A stretch of 64,000 bases of DNA from Alphaproteobacteria bacterium (GTDB lineage Bacteria; Pseudomonadota; Alphaproteobacteria; Sphingomonadales; Sphingomonadaceae), in contig VBAC01000001.1 in assembly GCA_005883305.1 (NCBI GenBank), positions 1 to 64,000 on the forward strand, given 5' to 3'. A program made the position numbers and the translations under genes. Positions 11,315 to 20,289 of the stretch are shown piece after piece. Positions within the stretch are counted from its first letter, which is position 1; every line of letters begins with the position of its first letter. Under the pieces are notes generated by a model that was not told the origin of the DNA, searched no databases, and worked only from the letters and a program-made list of their open reading frames with translations.

Positions 11315-11950
11315 ATGTGCAACCTCTACACCAATAAGAAGAGCGCCGCGGAGGTCGCTGCGCATTTCCGGGCGCAGCTTCCAATCGCCTTCAACGCCGG
11401 GCCGGACGAGGTCTATCCGGGCGGGCCGGGCATGGTGGTGCGCGAGAACAATGGGACGCGCGTGCTTCAGGCGATGACCTGGGGCTTTCCGCTGCGGCTC
11501 AAATCGATGAAGCCCGGGACCAAGCCCAAGCCGGTCAACAATATCGCCGACCTTTCGAGCTTCATGTGGCGCTTCATCGCCGGCAAGCCCGAGCATCGCT
11601 GCATCATCCCGATGACCGGCTTTTGCGAGGCCGAAGGGGAGAAGGGAGCGAAGACGCAGACCTGGTTCTCCTTGCACGAGCGGCCGCTCTTCGCCTGGGC
11701 GGGGATGTGGAAGGACAGCGCCGAATGGGGGCCGGTCTATTCGGGGCTGATGACCGACTGCAATGAGGCGATCCGCCCGGTGCACGACCGGATGCCGGTG
11801 CTGCTTCACGAGGAGGATTACGACCTGTGGCTGCGCGGGAGCCTCGACGACGTGATGGGGTTTCAGGGGCGGTGCTTTCCGGATGAGCTGATCGCGATGG
11901 AGCGGACGGGGGAACCGTGGTTCAAGCGAAAGGCGGAAGGTTCGAGCTAG
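11315..11950 (+). CDS. SOS response-associated peptidase (YedK/HMCES family)
   Basis: 211 residues. The family forms a DNA-protein crosslink with abasic sites in single-stranded DNA, shielding them. Seen: the obligatory Cys2 right after the initiator Met (MCNLY), the NARxE-like region FNAGPDEVYP, the active-site Glu in MTGFCEAEG, and the histidine in RPVHDRMPVLL. The start is fixed by Cys2, which must become N-terminal. Stand-alone gene between an exported protein and sdhC; no LexA box was identified. Confidence 0.93.
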   Translation: MCNLYTNKKSAAEVAAHFRAQLPIAFNAGPDEVYPGGPGMVVRENNGTRVLQAMTWGFPLRLKSMKPGTKPKPVNNIADLSSFMWRFIAGKPEHRCIIPMTGFCEAEGEKGAKTQTWFSLHERPLFAWAGMWKDSAEWGPVYSGLMTDCNEAIRPVHDRMPVLLHEEDYDLWLRGSLDDVMGFQGRCFPDELIAMERTGEPWFKRKAEGSS

Positions 11951-12060
11951 CCTGTAGTGTCGCGGCAGCCGGTAAGGCGCGAGATTGCCGACCCACCCTT
12001 GCATCCCCCCGCCCACGCCGTAAAAGCGGCCCCAGCCACAAACCAGGGGCCTTTCGCCGC

Positions 12061-12459
12061 ATGACCCGCAATCCAGACCGACCCCTCTCGCCCCATCTCA
12101 CCATCTGGAAATGGGGCCCGCACATGGCCATCTCGATCCTCCACCGGATCACCGGCGTCGGCCTCGCGCTCGTCGGCATGGGGCTGTTCACCTGGTGGCT
12201 GGTCGCGGCCGCCTCGGGCGCCGAGGCCTATGGGACGTTCGCCGGCTGGGCGAGCTGGAAATGGGCGCTGCTGGTGTGGGTGCCGCTTTCCTGGGCCTTC
12301 TTCCAGCACACGCTGTCGGGCATGCGCCACTTTGTAATGGACGCGGGCGCGGGCTTCGCGCTCGACACCAACAAATTCTGGGCCTGGGCGGTGCTTGCGC
12401 TCGCCCTCGTCCTCACCGCCCTGCTCTGGGCCTGGATCATCTACGGGAGGGCCGCATGA
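12061..12459 (+). CDS. sdhC: Succinate dehydrogenase cytochrome b556 subunit
   Basis: 132 residues, inner-membrane anchor of complex II with three transmembrane helices. Seen: the SdhC signature RPLSPHLTIWKWGPHMAISI followed by LHRITG, and the haem-ligand region HTLSGMRHFVMDAG. The start at 12061 gives the usual MTRNPDRPLSPHL N terminus; the open frame upstream to 11917 overlaps the end of the YedK gene. The stop overlaps the ATG of sdhD (ATGA), so coupled translation is likely. Confidence 0.96.
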   Translation: MTRNPDRPLSPHLTIWKWGPHMAISILHRITGVGLALVGMGLFTWWLVAAASGAEAYGTFAGWASWKWALLVWVPLSWAFFQHTLSGMRHFVMDAGAGFALDTNKFWAWAVLALALVLTALLWAWIIYGRAA

Positions 12460-12932
12460 CGGACGTGGCGCGCTCGAAGGCGAGCGCCAAGGGATCGGCG
12501 GGGGGGCGCGACGCCGCGGGCTCGGCCGATGTCGGCCGCACCCCGCTCGGCCGCGTGCGCGGGCTCGGCTCGGCGCGCGAGGGCGGGCATCATTGGGGGC
12601 AGGAGCGCGCGCTGTCGGTCGCCACCTTGCTGCTGTTCGTCTGGCTCGCCGTGTCGCTGCTGCGGCTGCCCGCGCTCGATCTCGAGACGGTCAGCGAATG
12701 GCTTCGCAATCCGCTCGCCGCGGTGCCGATGCTGCTCCTGATCGCGGCGACGTTCCGCCATCTCGACTGGGGTCTCGCCGTCGTGGTCGAGGATTACGTT
12801 CACGAGGAGGGCAACAAGCTGCTCCTCCTGATGCTGATCCGCTTCGCCAGCGTGGGCGCCGGAGCGCTCGCCGCCTTCTCGGTGCTCAAGATCGCCTTCG
12901 CGGCCGCCGCGGCGACGGGGGCTACCCCCTAG
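12456..12932 (+). CDS. sdhD: Succinate dehydrogenase membrane anchor subunit
   Basis: 158 residues with ATG at 12456 inside the sdhC stop and a GGGAGGG site upstream. Three hydrophobic helices (about residues 52-70, 85-105, 125-150) and the conserved VVVEDYVHEEGNK loop identify SdhD. The first 45 residues are hydrophilic and low complexity (Ala/Gly/Ser/Arg), longer than in most SdhD proteins. It ends 260 bases before sdhA; a repeat fills that gap. Confidence 0.93.
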   Translation: MTDVARSKASAKGSAGGRDAAGSADVGRTPLGRVRGLGSAREGGHHWGQERALSVATLLLFVWLAVSLLRLPALDLETVSEWLRNPLAAVPMLLLIAATFRHLDWGLAVVVEDYVHEEGNKLLLLMLIRFASVGAGALAAFSVLKIAFAAAAATGATP

Positions 12933-12959
12933 GCTCGCGCGGCTCGGTCTCCGCTTTAT

Positions 12960-13089
12960 TTCACGCGAAGGCGCGAAGGCGCGAAGAAGGCAAGAGTGGG
13001 CCGAAGGCCCGTTGCCGCCGGAAAGCCGAGACTATGCTCGGGGCGGGCGACCGGTTCGGCCCCTTCGCGCCTTCGCGTCTTCGCGTGAA
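12960..13089. repeat. Inverted repeat within the sdh operon
   Basis: Arms 12960-12986 (TTCACGCGAAGGCGCGAAGG...) and 13063-13089 (reading CTTCGCGTCTTCGCGTGAA at its end) are inverted copies of a GCGAAG-rich unit. It lies between sdhD and sdhA, a junction that is usually short. Confidence 0.85.
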
Positions 13090-13191
13090 CCGATCTTCCT
13101 TCGATCCGCGCAGCCGACCGGGGGTGGCGGCCCTTGCAACCTCTTCCGCCAAGGCTAATAGCGGGCCGTCCCACCGGAACTGGAGCCCGGC

Positions 13192-14997
13192 ATGTCCACC
13201 GCCGCCTACAAGATCATCGACCACGATTATGACGTGGTCGTCGTCGGCGCGGGCGGGTCGGGCCTCAGGGCGACGATGGGGGCGGCTCAGGGGGGCCTCA
13301 GGACCGCGAACATCACCAAGGTGTTCCCGACGCGCTCGCACACGGTCGCCGCGCAGGGCGGGGTGGCCGCCAGCCTCGGCAATATGGGGCCGGACCATTG
13401 GACCTGGCACATGTACGACACGGTCAAAGGGTCCGACTGGCTCGGCGACCAGGACGCGATCGAATATATGGTCCGCGAGGCCCCGGCCGCGGTCTACGAG
13501 CTCGAACATGCCGGGGTTCCGTTCAGCCGGACGAGCGAGGGCAAGATCTACCAGCGCGCCTTCGGCGGGATGATGCAGAATATGGGCGAGGGGCCGCCCG
13601 CGCAGCGCACCTGCGCCGCCGCCGACCGCACGGGGCACGCGATGCTCCACGCGCTCTACCAGCAGTCGCTCAGGTACGACGCCGACTTCTTCGTCGAATA
13701 TTTCGCGCTCGACCTGATCATGGAGAACGGGGCGTGCCGCGGGGTCGTCGCGCTCTGCCTGGAGACGGGCGCGATCCACCGCTTCCGCGCCCACGCGGTG
13801 GTGCTTGCGACCGGCGGCTACGGCCGCGCCTATTTCACCGCGACCTCGGCCCATACCTGCACCGGCGACGGCGGCGGAATGGCCTTGCGCGCCGGCTTGC
13901 CGCTGCAGGACATGGAGTTCGTCCAGTTCCACCCGACCGGGATCTACGGCGCCGGCGTGCTGATCACCGAGGGCGCGCGCGGCGAGGGCGGCTACCTCAC
14001 CAACTCCGAGGGCGAGCGCTTCATGGAGCGCTACGCGCCGAGCGCAAAGGACCTCGCCAGCCGCGACGTCGTCTCGCGCTCGATGGCCCTGGAAATCCGC
14101 GAAGGCCGCGGAGTCGGCCCGAACAAGGATTACATCCATCTCCACCTGGATCATATCGATCCGAAGGTGCTGCACGAACGGCTGCCGGGGATCACCGAAT
14201 CGGGCAAGGTGTTCGCGGGCGTCGACCTGACGCGGCAGCCGCTGCCGGTCACACCCACGGTTCACTACAATATGGGCGGAATCCCGACCAACTTCCACGG
14301 CGAGGTGGTGACTCTGAAGGGCGGCGATCCGGACAGCGTGGTGCCCGGGCTGTTCGCGGTCGGCGAGGCGGCCTGCGTCTCGGTCCACGGCGCCAACCGG
14401 CTCGGCTCGAACAGCCTGATCGACCTCGTCGTCTTCGGCCGCGCCACGGGCCTGAGACTCGCCGAGACGATCAGGCCGCAGACCCGCCACGCCACGCTGC
14501 CCAAGGGCGGCGAGGAGCTGGCGCTGACCCGGCTCGATCGCTTCCGCTTCGCCAAGGGCGCCGCTCCGACCGCGGAGATCCGCGTCGAGATGCAGCGCAA
14601 CATGCAGACGCACTGCGCCGTCTTCCGAACCGACGAGCTGATGCGCGAGGGCGTGGCGAAGCTCGCCGAGACCTACCGCAAGATGAGCGACATCGGGGTC
14701 ACCGACCGAAGCCTGATCTGGAACACCGACCTCGTCGAGACGCTCGAGCTCGACAACCTGATCGCCCAGGCGAGCGTGACCATCGCCGGCGCGGTCAACC
14801 GCAAGGAAAGCCGCGGCGCCCACGCGCATGAGGATTTCCCCAAGCGCGACGACAGGAACTGGATGAAGCACACGATCGCCTGGTTCGACGGCTGGGGCGG
14901 GCAAAGCGGCGACGTGCGGATCGATTACCGCCCGGTGCACGAATATACGCTGACCGACGAGGTGGACTACATCAAGCCCAAGGCGCGGGTGTACTGA
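13192..14997 (+). CDS. sdhA: Succinate dehydrogenase flavoprotein subunit
   Basis: 601 residues, catalytic FAD subunit of complex II, oxidising succinate to fumarate. Seen: Rossmann FAD motif [25 protein letters not shown] containing the histidine that binds FAD covalently, the substrate-site HPTGIYG and EGARGEGG, and [18 protein letters not shown]. Length is normal. It is separated from sdhD by a 130-base repeat, and from sdhB by about 4.4 kb of unrelated genes, which is unusual. Confidence 0.97.
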   Translation: MSTAAYKIIDHDYDVVVVGAGGSGLRATMGAAQGGLRTANITKVFPTRSHTVAAQGGVAASLGNMGPDHWTWHMYDTVKGSDWLGDQDAIEYMVREAPAAVYELEHAGVPFSRTSEGKIYQRAFGGMMQNMGEGPPAQRTCAAADRTGHAMLHALYQQSLRYDADFFVEYFALDLIMENGACRGVVALCLETGAIHRFRAHAVVLATGGYGRAYFTATSAHTCTGDGGGMALRAGLPLQDMEFVQFHPTGIYGAGVLITEGARGEGGYLTNSEGERFMERYAPSAKDLASRDVVSRSMALEIREGRGVGPNKDYIHLHLDHIDPKVLHERLPGITESGKVFAGVDLTRQPLPVTPTVHYNMGGIPTNFHGEVVTLKGGDPDSVVPGLFAVGEAACVSVHGANRLGSNSLIDLVVFGRATGLRLAETIRPQTRHATLPKGGEELALTRLDRFRFAKGAAPTAEIRVEMQRNMQTHCAVFRTDELMREGVAKLAETYRKMSDIGVTDRSLIWNTDLVETLELDNLIAQASVTIAGAVNRKESRGAHAHEDFPKRDDRNWMKHTIAWFDGWGGQSGDVRIDYRPVHEYTLTDEVDYIKPKARVY

Positions 14998-15263
14998 TGA
15001 GTGAGGGAGCGTCTCAGCTCACGATAATCGTCGCGGCATTCCTAATCACCTATCCCTTAGCTCGGTTCGTCCGCATTCACCCAATGGTAATTGGCTGCGC
15101 CGTGCCGATCCTCGCTGCCATCGGCGTCGTGTTCTGGCTGAACTCGCGACCGCCGGAATCGTCTACCGAAGGGGCCGCAGTACCGTTCATGGCGATCTTT
15201 GCGTCGATGGGAAGCATTCCGGCCGCATTCCTCGCCCGGCAGAGAGCGGACCGTTGGAAATAG
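14997..15263 (+). CDS. Small membrane protein downstream of sdhA
   Basis: 88 residues. The ATG at 14997 overlaps the sdhA stop (TGATG), so it would be translated by coupling. Two or three hydrophobic segments (about residues 7-22, 29-48, 62-80) separated by short polar turns indicate an inner-membrane protein. No family recognised. It occupies the place where sdhB would be expected. Its third positions are less GC-rich than in sdhA. Confidence 0.62.
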   Translation: MSEGASQLTIIVAAFLITYPLARFVRIHPMVIGCAVPILAAIGVVFWLNSRPPESSTEGAAVPFMAIFASMGSIPAAFLARQRADRWK

Positions 15264-15329
15264 CGCGAAGCGCGGTTCCGCGCGTTTGACTAACCCGCAA
15301 AGCACGCAGGACTAGCGGGGGAGGATCGG

Positions 15330-15480
15330 TCATGCAGCCCTCTTGAACCTATCCACCCGTATCTCCCCCTCGTCGCCCGCGCCTGTGCAAGCTCAAACGC
15401 TGTCTACATCCGCAGCAAGGAGTCCGCCTTCACGCCGAACGCCTTTTCGAAGCGGATCGCCATGTCCGCCGAGAGGCCGG
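15330..15480 (-). pseudogene. Decayed HigA/XRE-type antitoxin C-terminal fragment
   Basis: On the minus strand the frame ADMAIRFEKAFGVKADSLLRM matches the end of the DNA-binding domain of HigA antitoxins. A TAG stop then stands where a CAG is expected (family reading LLRMQTA), after which TAFELAQARA continues in the same frame. A one-base shift then gives GEIRVDRFKRAA and a stop, again like the HigA tail. The N-terminal part and any HigB toxin partner are missing. With one stop, one frameshift and a deletion, this is a dead remnant. Confidence 0.7.
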
Positions 15481-15522
15481 CGCGCCGGGGGGGTCGAGCA
15501 ACAGCCCGAGCCTCGATAAAGG

Positions 15523-16023
15523 TTAGCCCAAGGAACCGTTGAACGCGATGTGGGTGAAGCGCCGGGCTTCGACGTCCCATTCGACCCCGAAGAAGACCGG
15601 GCCGCCGTCGCATACCACGACCGGCTGGGTGTGCCAGTCGAGAGGCTGGTCGCCCCGCCGGGGAAAGTAATTGCCGTAGACGTAGCGCCGACCGTCCCTG
15701 ACCAAGCCGACATATTGCCTTTGCCAGCCGAGCGGCACGCGCGCCCAATCGCGGTCGGCCGGGTAGAGCGGCCCACCTATCTCCGGCCGTCCGCGCAGGG
15801 CGCCCGGAAGCGCCTGCTCGAGCGCGGCGACATCGCCGGCGCCCGGTTGCCAGGCCGTTTCGCCCGGTTGTGGCACGGCGCGCGAGCATTGGTGCAGCAT
15901 CTGGCCGGCCGCCGATCCGGGAAGCACGGCCGCATCGATGGGGAGGATCGTCGCCTGCTCTTGCGCCCCCGCACGGCAGCCGGCGAGAGCGAGGGCGGCG
16001 ACCAGAAGAAGGGCGGAGCGCAT
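15523..16023 (-). CDS. Predicted lipoprotein
   Basis: 166 residues. The signal sequence ends in a lipobox (LALAGC, Cys16), so lipid-anchored in the periplasm-facing membrane. The mature domain is hydrophilic with several Trp and a few cysteines (HQC near 46, VVCDGG near 137) and ends in FGVEWDVEARRFTHIAFNGSLG. No recognised family. It is transcribed away from the PLP-enzyme gene on the same strand, 38 bases downstream, so it may be co-transcribed with it. Confidence 0.75.
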   Translation of the reverse strand: MRSALLLVAALALAGCRAGAQEQATILPIDAAVLPGSAAGQMLHQCSRAVPQPGETAWQPGAGDVAALEQALPGALRGRPEIGGPLYPADRDWARVPLGWQRQYVGLVRDGRRYVYGNYFPRRGDQPLDWHTQPVVVCDGGPVFFGVEWDVEARRFTHIAFNGSLG

Positions 16024-16061
16024 TGCCGGAGTCTAAAGCATAGGCCCCGGCGAGGCCATCC

Positions 16062-17525
16062 TCACCGGCGCGCTTCGGCGGCGAGCAGCGCCTCGCGGAT
16101 CCGCGCCATGTCGTCGGCGAAGCGGGCGGCGAGCGCGGCATCGGGCAGGGCGGCCGCGTCGGCGATCTGGCCCATGGTCAGACCGATGCGCAAGGTCGCG
16201 CCCCAATCGCCGTTGCGCAGGCGGACGCACTTGACCGGCTGGCCGACCCGAACGCCGGCGAGCGCCATCGCCTTGTGCCAGGCCTGCGCGTCCTCGAAGC
16301 GCGCGCCGCCGGGGGTCAGCGCGCTGAGATCGAGGGTCGAGAGGGTGCGCATCTCGATCGGATGCGTGTCGGCATCCTCGACATGGCCGGGCGGGTAGGG
16401 CGCGACCCGGCGCGCCGCGGTCCGCTCGACGATCTCGCCGCGCACGGCGGCGTGGAAGGCGAGGATCACACGCTCCGCCGCCGCCGCGGGAATCGCCTGA
16501 AACCGCTCGAGCTCGAACACCGATGCTTCGAGCCGCAGCAGCAGGCCGAGATTGACCGTCTCGGAAAGGTCCTCGCGGCCCGGCCATCCGGCGGGCCATT
16601 CGGCGCGGCGGAAGATCGTGGCGAGGCCCGAGGGCAGGTTCTGCGCCTGTTCGCGAAAGGCGGCGGGGACGAGGGCGAAGCCGCTGAACGGCGGGCCGCC
16701 CATGAACTTGGAGCCGGTGACGAAGACGATCGCCCCGCGCTCGAGATAATCGTTCACCGCCGCCCCGGTGATCCGCGCCTGGCAGGCGTCGACGACGAAG
16801 GTGGCATGATCGCCGTGCGCCGCGATCAGCCGGTCGACGTCGGCAAGCGAAGGAAGGATCAGGCCAGTCTTCGAGCCGTGGACGATGTGGGCGAGGCTGT
16901 GCCTGCTTGCCGAGCGCGCCGCCGCGACCAGGCTCTTCATCCGCTCCGCGAGGTAGGTCGCGGGACGCACCCGGCCCATGCGGTCACGCACGGGGATATC
17001 GGCCAGCGCGACATGGACCCCGCCGAGGCCAAGCACCGACTGACCGGGCTCGACCGGGACTCCGAGCGCGGTCTCGCCGGCGAAATAGAGGCCGTGCGCG
17101 GAGTGGATGCACCCCGATCCGACCTCGTCCGCTCCGAGAAGGACGGCCTGAGTGCCGCCCGGCGCGCGCCCGGCGACGCAGGCCAAAGCGACATATTCGA
17201 GGTCGGTGCCCGAAGGGGCGAAGACGATCTCCACACCGCCCGCCACCCCATAAGCGGCGCGGATTCGGCCCCTGAGCGCTTCGAGGCTTGCGGCGTAGGC
17301 GGCGGGAGAGGGGGAAGCGCCGATTTCGGCGAGCACCGCTTCGGCCCGGGCATAAGCGGCGGGCGAGATGTCGTTCGCCGTCGAGGAGGCGTAGGCGAGG
17401 ATGTCGCGCGGCCGCGGCACGCTGAAATAGCGGTTGAGGCCGGTTTCCGCATCCAGGAACAGGCGGGCGTCCCCGCCGGTCGTCATCAGCTGGGCGGCGG
17501 CCGGCAGGTCAACGCTTACTCTCAT
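16062..17525 (-). CDS. PLP-dependent aminotransferase-fold enzyme, unknown substrate
   Basis: 487 residues from the ATG at 17525 (a TTG immediately before is also in frame). Fold-type I PLP enzyme: FAPSGTDLEY for phosphate/substrate binding, VVDACQAR with the aspartate that contacts the pyridine nitrogen, and VTGSKFMGGPPFSG with the likely Schiff-base lysine. This arrangement resembles class V aminotransferases/desulfurases, but no specific enzyme matches by eye. It is divergently arranged with an ATP-grasp ligase and a nucleotidyltransferase, 85 bases apart. That suggests a shared promoter region and a common pathway acting on an amino acid or amino sugar. The pathway is inference. Confidence 0.8.
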   Translation of the reverse strand: MRVSVDLPAAAQLMTTGGDARLFLDAETGLNRYFSVPRPRDILAYASSTANDISPAAYARAEAVLAEIGASPSPAAYAASLEALRGRIRAAYGVAGGVEIVFAPSGTDLEYVALACVAGRAPGGTQAVLLGADEVGSGCIHSAHGLYFAGETALGVPVEPGQSVLGLGGVHVALADIPVRDRMGRVRPATYLAERMKSLVAAARSASRHSLAHIVHGSKTGLILPSLADVDRLIAAHGDHATFVVDACQARITGAAVNDYLERGAIVFVTGSKFMGGPPFSGFALVPAAFREQAQNLPSGLATIFRRAEWPAGWPGREDLSETVNLGLLLRLEASVFELERFQAIPAAAAERVILAFHAAVRGEIVERTAARRVAPYPPGHVEDADTHPIEMRTLSTLDLSALTPGGARFEDAQAWHKAMALAGVRVGQPVKCVRLRNGDWGATLRIGLTMGQIADAAALPDAALAARFADDMARIREALLAAEARR

Positions 17526-17610
17526 CAATCTTGCACAGACCTTTGGGCTGGACTAACGCCCTCCATATCGGCCGGGGCGGCCGGGGAACAGGGGGCCGCC
17601 GCACACATTC
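17526..17610. promoter_or_regulatory. Divergent promoter region of the PLP/ATP-grasp set
   Basis: The 85 bases between the PLP-enzyme start and the ATP-grasp start must hold promoters for both directions. The middle is G-rich (GGCCGGGGCGGCCGGGG). No recognised operator was found. Listed from gene arrangement only. Confidence 0.4.
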
Positions 17611-18648
17611 ATGTCGCAAAAGGTTGCAATGCCTCCCGTAATCGCCCCCATCGAGCCGCGCTCCATCCCGGAGCGAGCGAAGCAGCGGCTGCGAATCCTG
17701 TTCATCGCCAAGCATGCCAAATGGGGCGGCGGGCTTCACCCGGACGACGGCAACCACGCGCTCTATCACGTCGAGACCCGCGAGGTGCTCGAGTCGCTGG
17801 GGCTGAACCTGGCGCTTGCCGACGATTATGCCGAGCTGTTCGAGGGCCCGGACGCCGATTTCGTCTTTCCCCTGCTCAACCGCGGCGGCTTTCTCAACAG
17901 CGAGATGATGCTGCCCCTGCTCTGCACGCGGCTCGGCCTGCCCTATCTCGGCGCGACTCCGATCCTTCGCGGCCTTGCCGACGACAAGCATCTTTCCAAG
18001 CTCTGCGCCGCCGCGCGCGGCATTCCGACCGCGCCCTGGGCGATCTACCGCCGCGGAGCGCCGGTCAGCCAAGCGCGCTGCCCGGTCGGCGAGCGTATGG
18101 TGATCAAGCCCAACGCCTCCTCGGCCAGCTGGGGCGTTCAGGACGCGCGCGACTGGGCCGGGGTCGAGGCGGCGATCGCCGACATCCATTCCCAAGGCCA
18201 CGACGCGATCGTCGAGCCCTTCCTCAACGGAAGCGATGTCGAGGTGCCGGTGATCACCATCGACGGCGCGCCGGTGGTGATGCCGATGATGCTGTTCGAG
18301 CAGGCCGATCCGACGCACCTGCGCACTTATTACGAGAAGCGCGACCTGGTCGAGCGGGCGAACAAATACGAGCTGGTGCCGTTCGACGACGAGCGCTGGA
18401 TGCCGCAGATCGCGGAATATACGCGGCGCATCGCCGAGGAATTCCGCCCCTTCGATTACGGCCGCTTCGAGTTCCGGCTCGATGCGGAGACCGGAACGCT
18501 CAACTTCCTCGAGCTCAACCTCCAGGCCAATCTCTGGTCGCAGAAGGTGTTCGGCCGCTCGGCGGTCCGCGCCGGCCTGACCCAGGCCGAGCTGATCGAG
18601 ACCATTCTCTACGAGGGCTTGCGCCGGCACGGGCTGCTCGATGACTGA
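17611..18648 (+). CDS. ATP-grasp ligase, D-Ala-D-Ala ligase-like
   Basis: 345 residues (an ATG at 17629 with AAAAGG upstream would give 339). Three-part ATP-grasp layout: N-terminal domain with ILFIAKHAKWGGG, central domain with ADDKHLSKL and VIKPNASSASWGV (ATP-binding lysine and glycine/serine-rich loop), and the C-terminal metal-binding YGRFEFRLD...NFLELNLQANL. It resembles D-alanine-D-alanine ligase but lacks the usual HGxxGEDG entry motif and is not next to mur genes. An amino-acid or peptide ligase of a specialised pathway is more likely than peptidoglycan synthesis. It overlaps the following nucleotidyltransferase gene by 8 bases. Confidence 0.82.
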   Translation: MSQKVAMPPVIAPIEPRSIPERAKQRLRILFIAKHAKWGGGLHPDDGNHALYHVETREVLESLGLNLALADDYAELFEGPDADFVFPLLNRGGFLNSEMMLPLLCTRLGLPYLGATPILRGLADDKHLSKLCAAARGIPTAPWAIYRRGAPVSQARCPVGERMVIKPNASSASWGVQDARDWAGVEAAIADIHSQGHDAIVEPFLNGSDVEVPVITIDGAPVVMPMMLFEQADPTHLRTYYEKRDLVERANKYELVPFDDERWMPQIAEYTRRIAEEFRPFDYGRFEFRLDAETGTLNFLELNLQANLWSQKVFGRSAVRAGLTQAELIETILYEGLRRHGLLDD

Positions 18649-19423
18649 TCGCGGCTTCACGATTATCGTCCTCGCCGCCCAGCGCGACGGCCGGCTCGAC
18701 CCGCTCGCGGCCGAGGCCGGAGTCAGCCATAAATGCCTGGTGCCGATCGGCGGCCGGCCGTTGCTTGCCCATGTCATGGACGCGCTGGCCGAGGTCGAGG
18801 GGATCGACAGCGTCCGAATCGTCGTCGAGCCGGGCGCCGAGGGGCTGCTCCGCGCGGTGCCGATGCCGGCCTCGCTTCGGGTCGCCTTCGTGCCTGCCGC
18901 GGCGAGCATCGCCGACAGCGTCTATGCCGGCGCGGAAGGCGCGGACGGCCCGGTGGTCGTGACCACCGCCGACAACGTGCTTCTGACGGCCACCGCGGTC
19001 CGCCGCGTGGCGGACCGGCTGCTCGCCGGGGACGACGCGGTGGCGGCGCTGGCGCGCAAGGAGGACGTGCTCTCGGCCCATCCCGAGGGCCAGCGCCGCT
19101 TCTACCGCTTCCGCGACGGCGAATTTTCGAACTGCAACCTCTACGGAATGTCGCGGCGCGGGCTGGCGCTGGCCGAGACCTTCCGCGAGGGCGGCCAGTT
19201 CGCCAAGAATCCGATGCGGATCGCCCGCGCCGTCGGCTTCTTCAATCTACTGCGCCTGCGTTATGGCCTCGTCACCCTCGCCGACGCGATCGCGCGGCTG
19301 GGACGGCGCTTCGATGTTCGCGCGTCCGCTATTGTGCTGGAGGACGGCGCCCACGCGATCGACGTCGACAACCGGCGCACCTACGATATCGCCGCGGGCC
19401 TTCTCGACAGGCGCGCCGCCTGA
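18641..19423 (+). CDS. NTP-transferase family protein (MobA/IspD-like fold)
   Basis: 260 residues, start inside the end of the ATP-grasp gene (ATGACTGA overlap), so coupled. The N-terminal nucleotide-binding strand-loop is altered ([16 protein letters not shown]) but is followed by the typical [31 protein letters not shown] carries the metal-binding aspartate. Such enzymes transfer a nucleotide from CTP/GTP to a phosphorylated acceptor. With the ATP-grasp and PLP proteins it suggests an activated, nucleotide-linked amino compound. It is followed by sdhB after 29 bases, so sdhB may be expressed from this operon. Confidence 0.82.
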   Translation: MTDRGFTIIVLAAQRDGRLDPLAAEAGVSHKCLVPIGGRPLLAHVMDALAEVEGIDSVRIVVEPGAEGLLRAVPMPASLRVAFVPAAASIADSVYAGAEGADGPVVVTTADNVLLTATAVRRVADRLLAGDDAVAALARKEDVLSAHPEGQRRFYRFRDGEFSNCNLYGMSRRGLALAETFREGGQFAKNPMRIARAVGFFNLLRLRYGLVTLADAIARLGRRFDVRASAIVLEDGAHAIDVDNRRTYDIAAGLLDRRAA

Positions 19424-19452
19424 AGCTAACGGCCCGACGAGGAACCAGGACC

Positions 19453-20235
19453 ATGGCCGAATTCACGCTCCCGAAGAACAGCAGGATCAGGAAGGGCAAG
19501 GCGTATTCCGCTCCCTCCGGCGCGAAGCGGACCCGGCGCTTCCGAATCTACCGCTACGATCCCGATAGCGGCGAGAATCCGCGCTACGATACCTTCGAGG
19601 TCGATCTCGACAGCTGCGGGCCGATGGTCCTCGACGCTCTGATCAAGATCAAGTCCGAGCAGGATTCGACGCTCACCTTCCGCCGCTCCTGCCGCGAGGG
19701 GATTTGCGGCTCCTGCTCGATGAACATGGACGGGAAGAACGGCCTCGCCTGCACCACCGCGATCGAGGATTTGAAGGGCGAGGTCAGGATCACGCCGCTG
19801 CCGCACATGGACGTGATCAAGGATTTGGTCCCCGATTTCACGCACTTCTACGCGCAATATGCCTCGATCGAGCCCTGGCTGAAGACCAAGACTTCGACGC
19901 CGTCGGGGAAGGAAAGGCTGCAGAGCCCCGAGGACCGCGAGAAGCTCGACGGCCTCTACGAATGCATCCTGTGCGCCTGCTGCTCGACCGCCTGCCCGAG
20001 CTATTGGTGGAATTCGGACAAGTTCCTCGGGCCCGCCATCCTGCTCCAGGCCTATCGGTGGCTCGCCGACAGCCGCGACGAATATGCCGGCGAGCGGCTC
20101 GACGATCTCGAGGACCCGTTCCGCCTCTACCGCTGCCACACGATTATGAACTGCGCCAACGTCTGCCCCAAGGGCCTGAACCCGGCCAAGGCGATCGCCG
20201 AGACCAAGAAGCTGCTGCTGGAACGGGCTGTTTGA
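19453..20235 (+). CDS. sdhB: Succinate dehydrogenase iron-sulfur subunit
   Basis: 260 residues from the ATG at 19453 (GAGGAACCAGGACC upstream). It carries electrons from SdhA to quinone. Cysteine clusters: [10 protein letters not shown]...C for [2Fe-2S], [15 protein letters not shown] for [4Fe-4S], and [17 protein letters not shown] for the [3Fe-4S]/[4Fe-4S] ligands. Length and order are normal. It is detached from sdhCDA by about 4.4 kb and follows the nucleotidyltransferase gene closely on the same strand. Confidence 0.96.
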   Translation: MAEFTLPKNSRIRKGKAYSAPSGAKRTRRFRIYRYDPDSGENPRYDTFEVDLDSCGPMVLDALIKIKSEQDSTLTFRRSCREGICGSCSMNMDGKNGLACTTAIEDLKGEVRITPLPHMDVIKDLVPDFTHFYAQYASIEPWLKTKTSTPSGKERLQSPEDREKLDGLYECILCACCSTACPSYWWNSDKFLGPAILLQAYRWLADSRDEYAGERLDDLEDPFRLYRCHTIMNCANVCPKGLNPAKAIAETKKLLLERAV

Positions 20236-20289
20236 CAGCTATACGCGCCGCTTGAGCTCGTCGTGGCGTTGGAACACCACGCCTTCAAG

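Noticed and set aside
15404-16141. Minus-strand 245-codon frame read as one protein
   Set aside because: Its end is the HigA-like remnant and its body is a shadow of the lipoprotein gene in another frame; it is not one gene.
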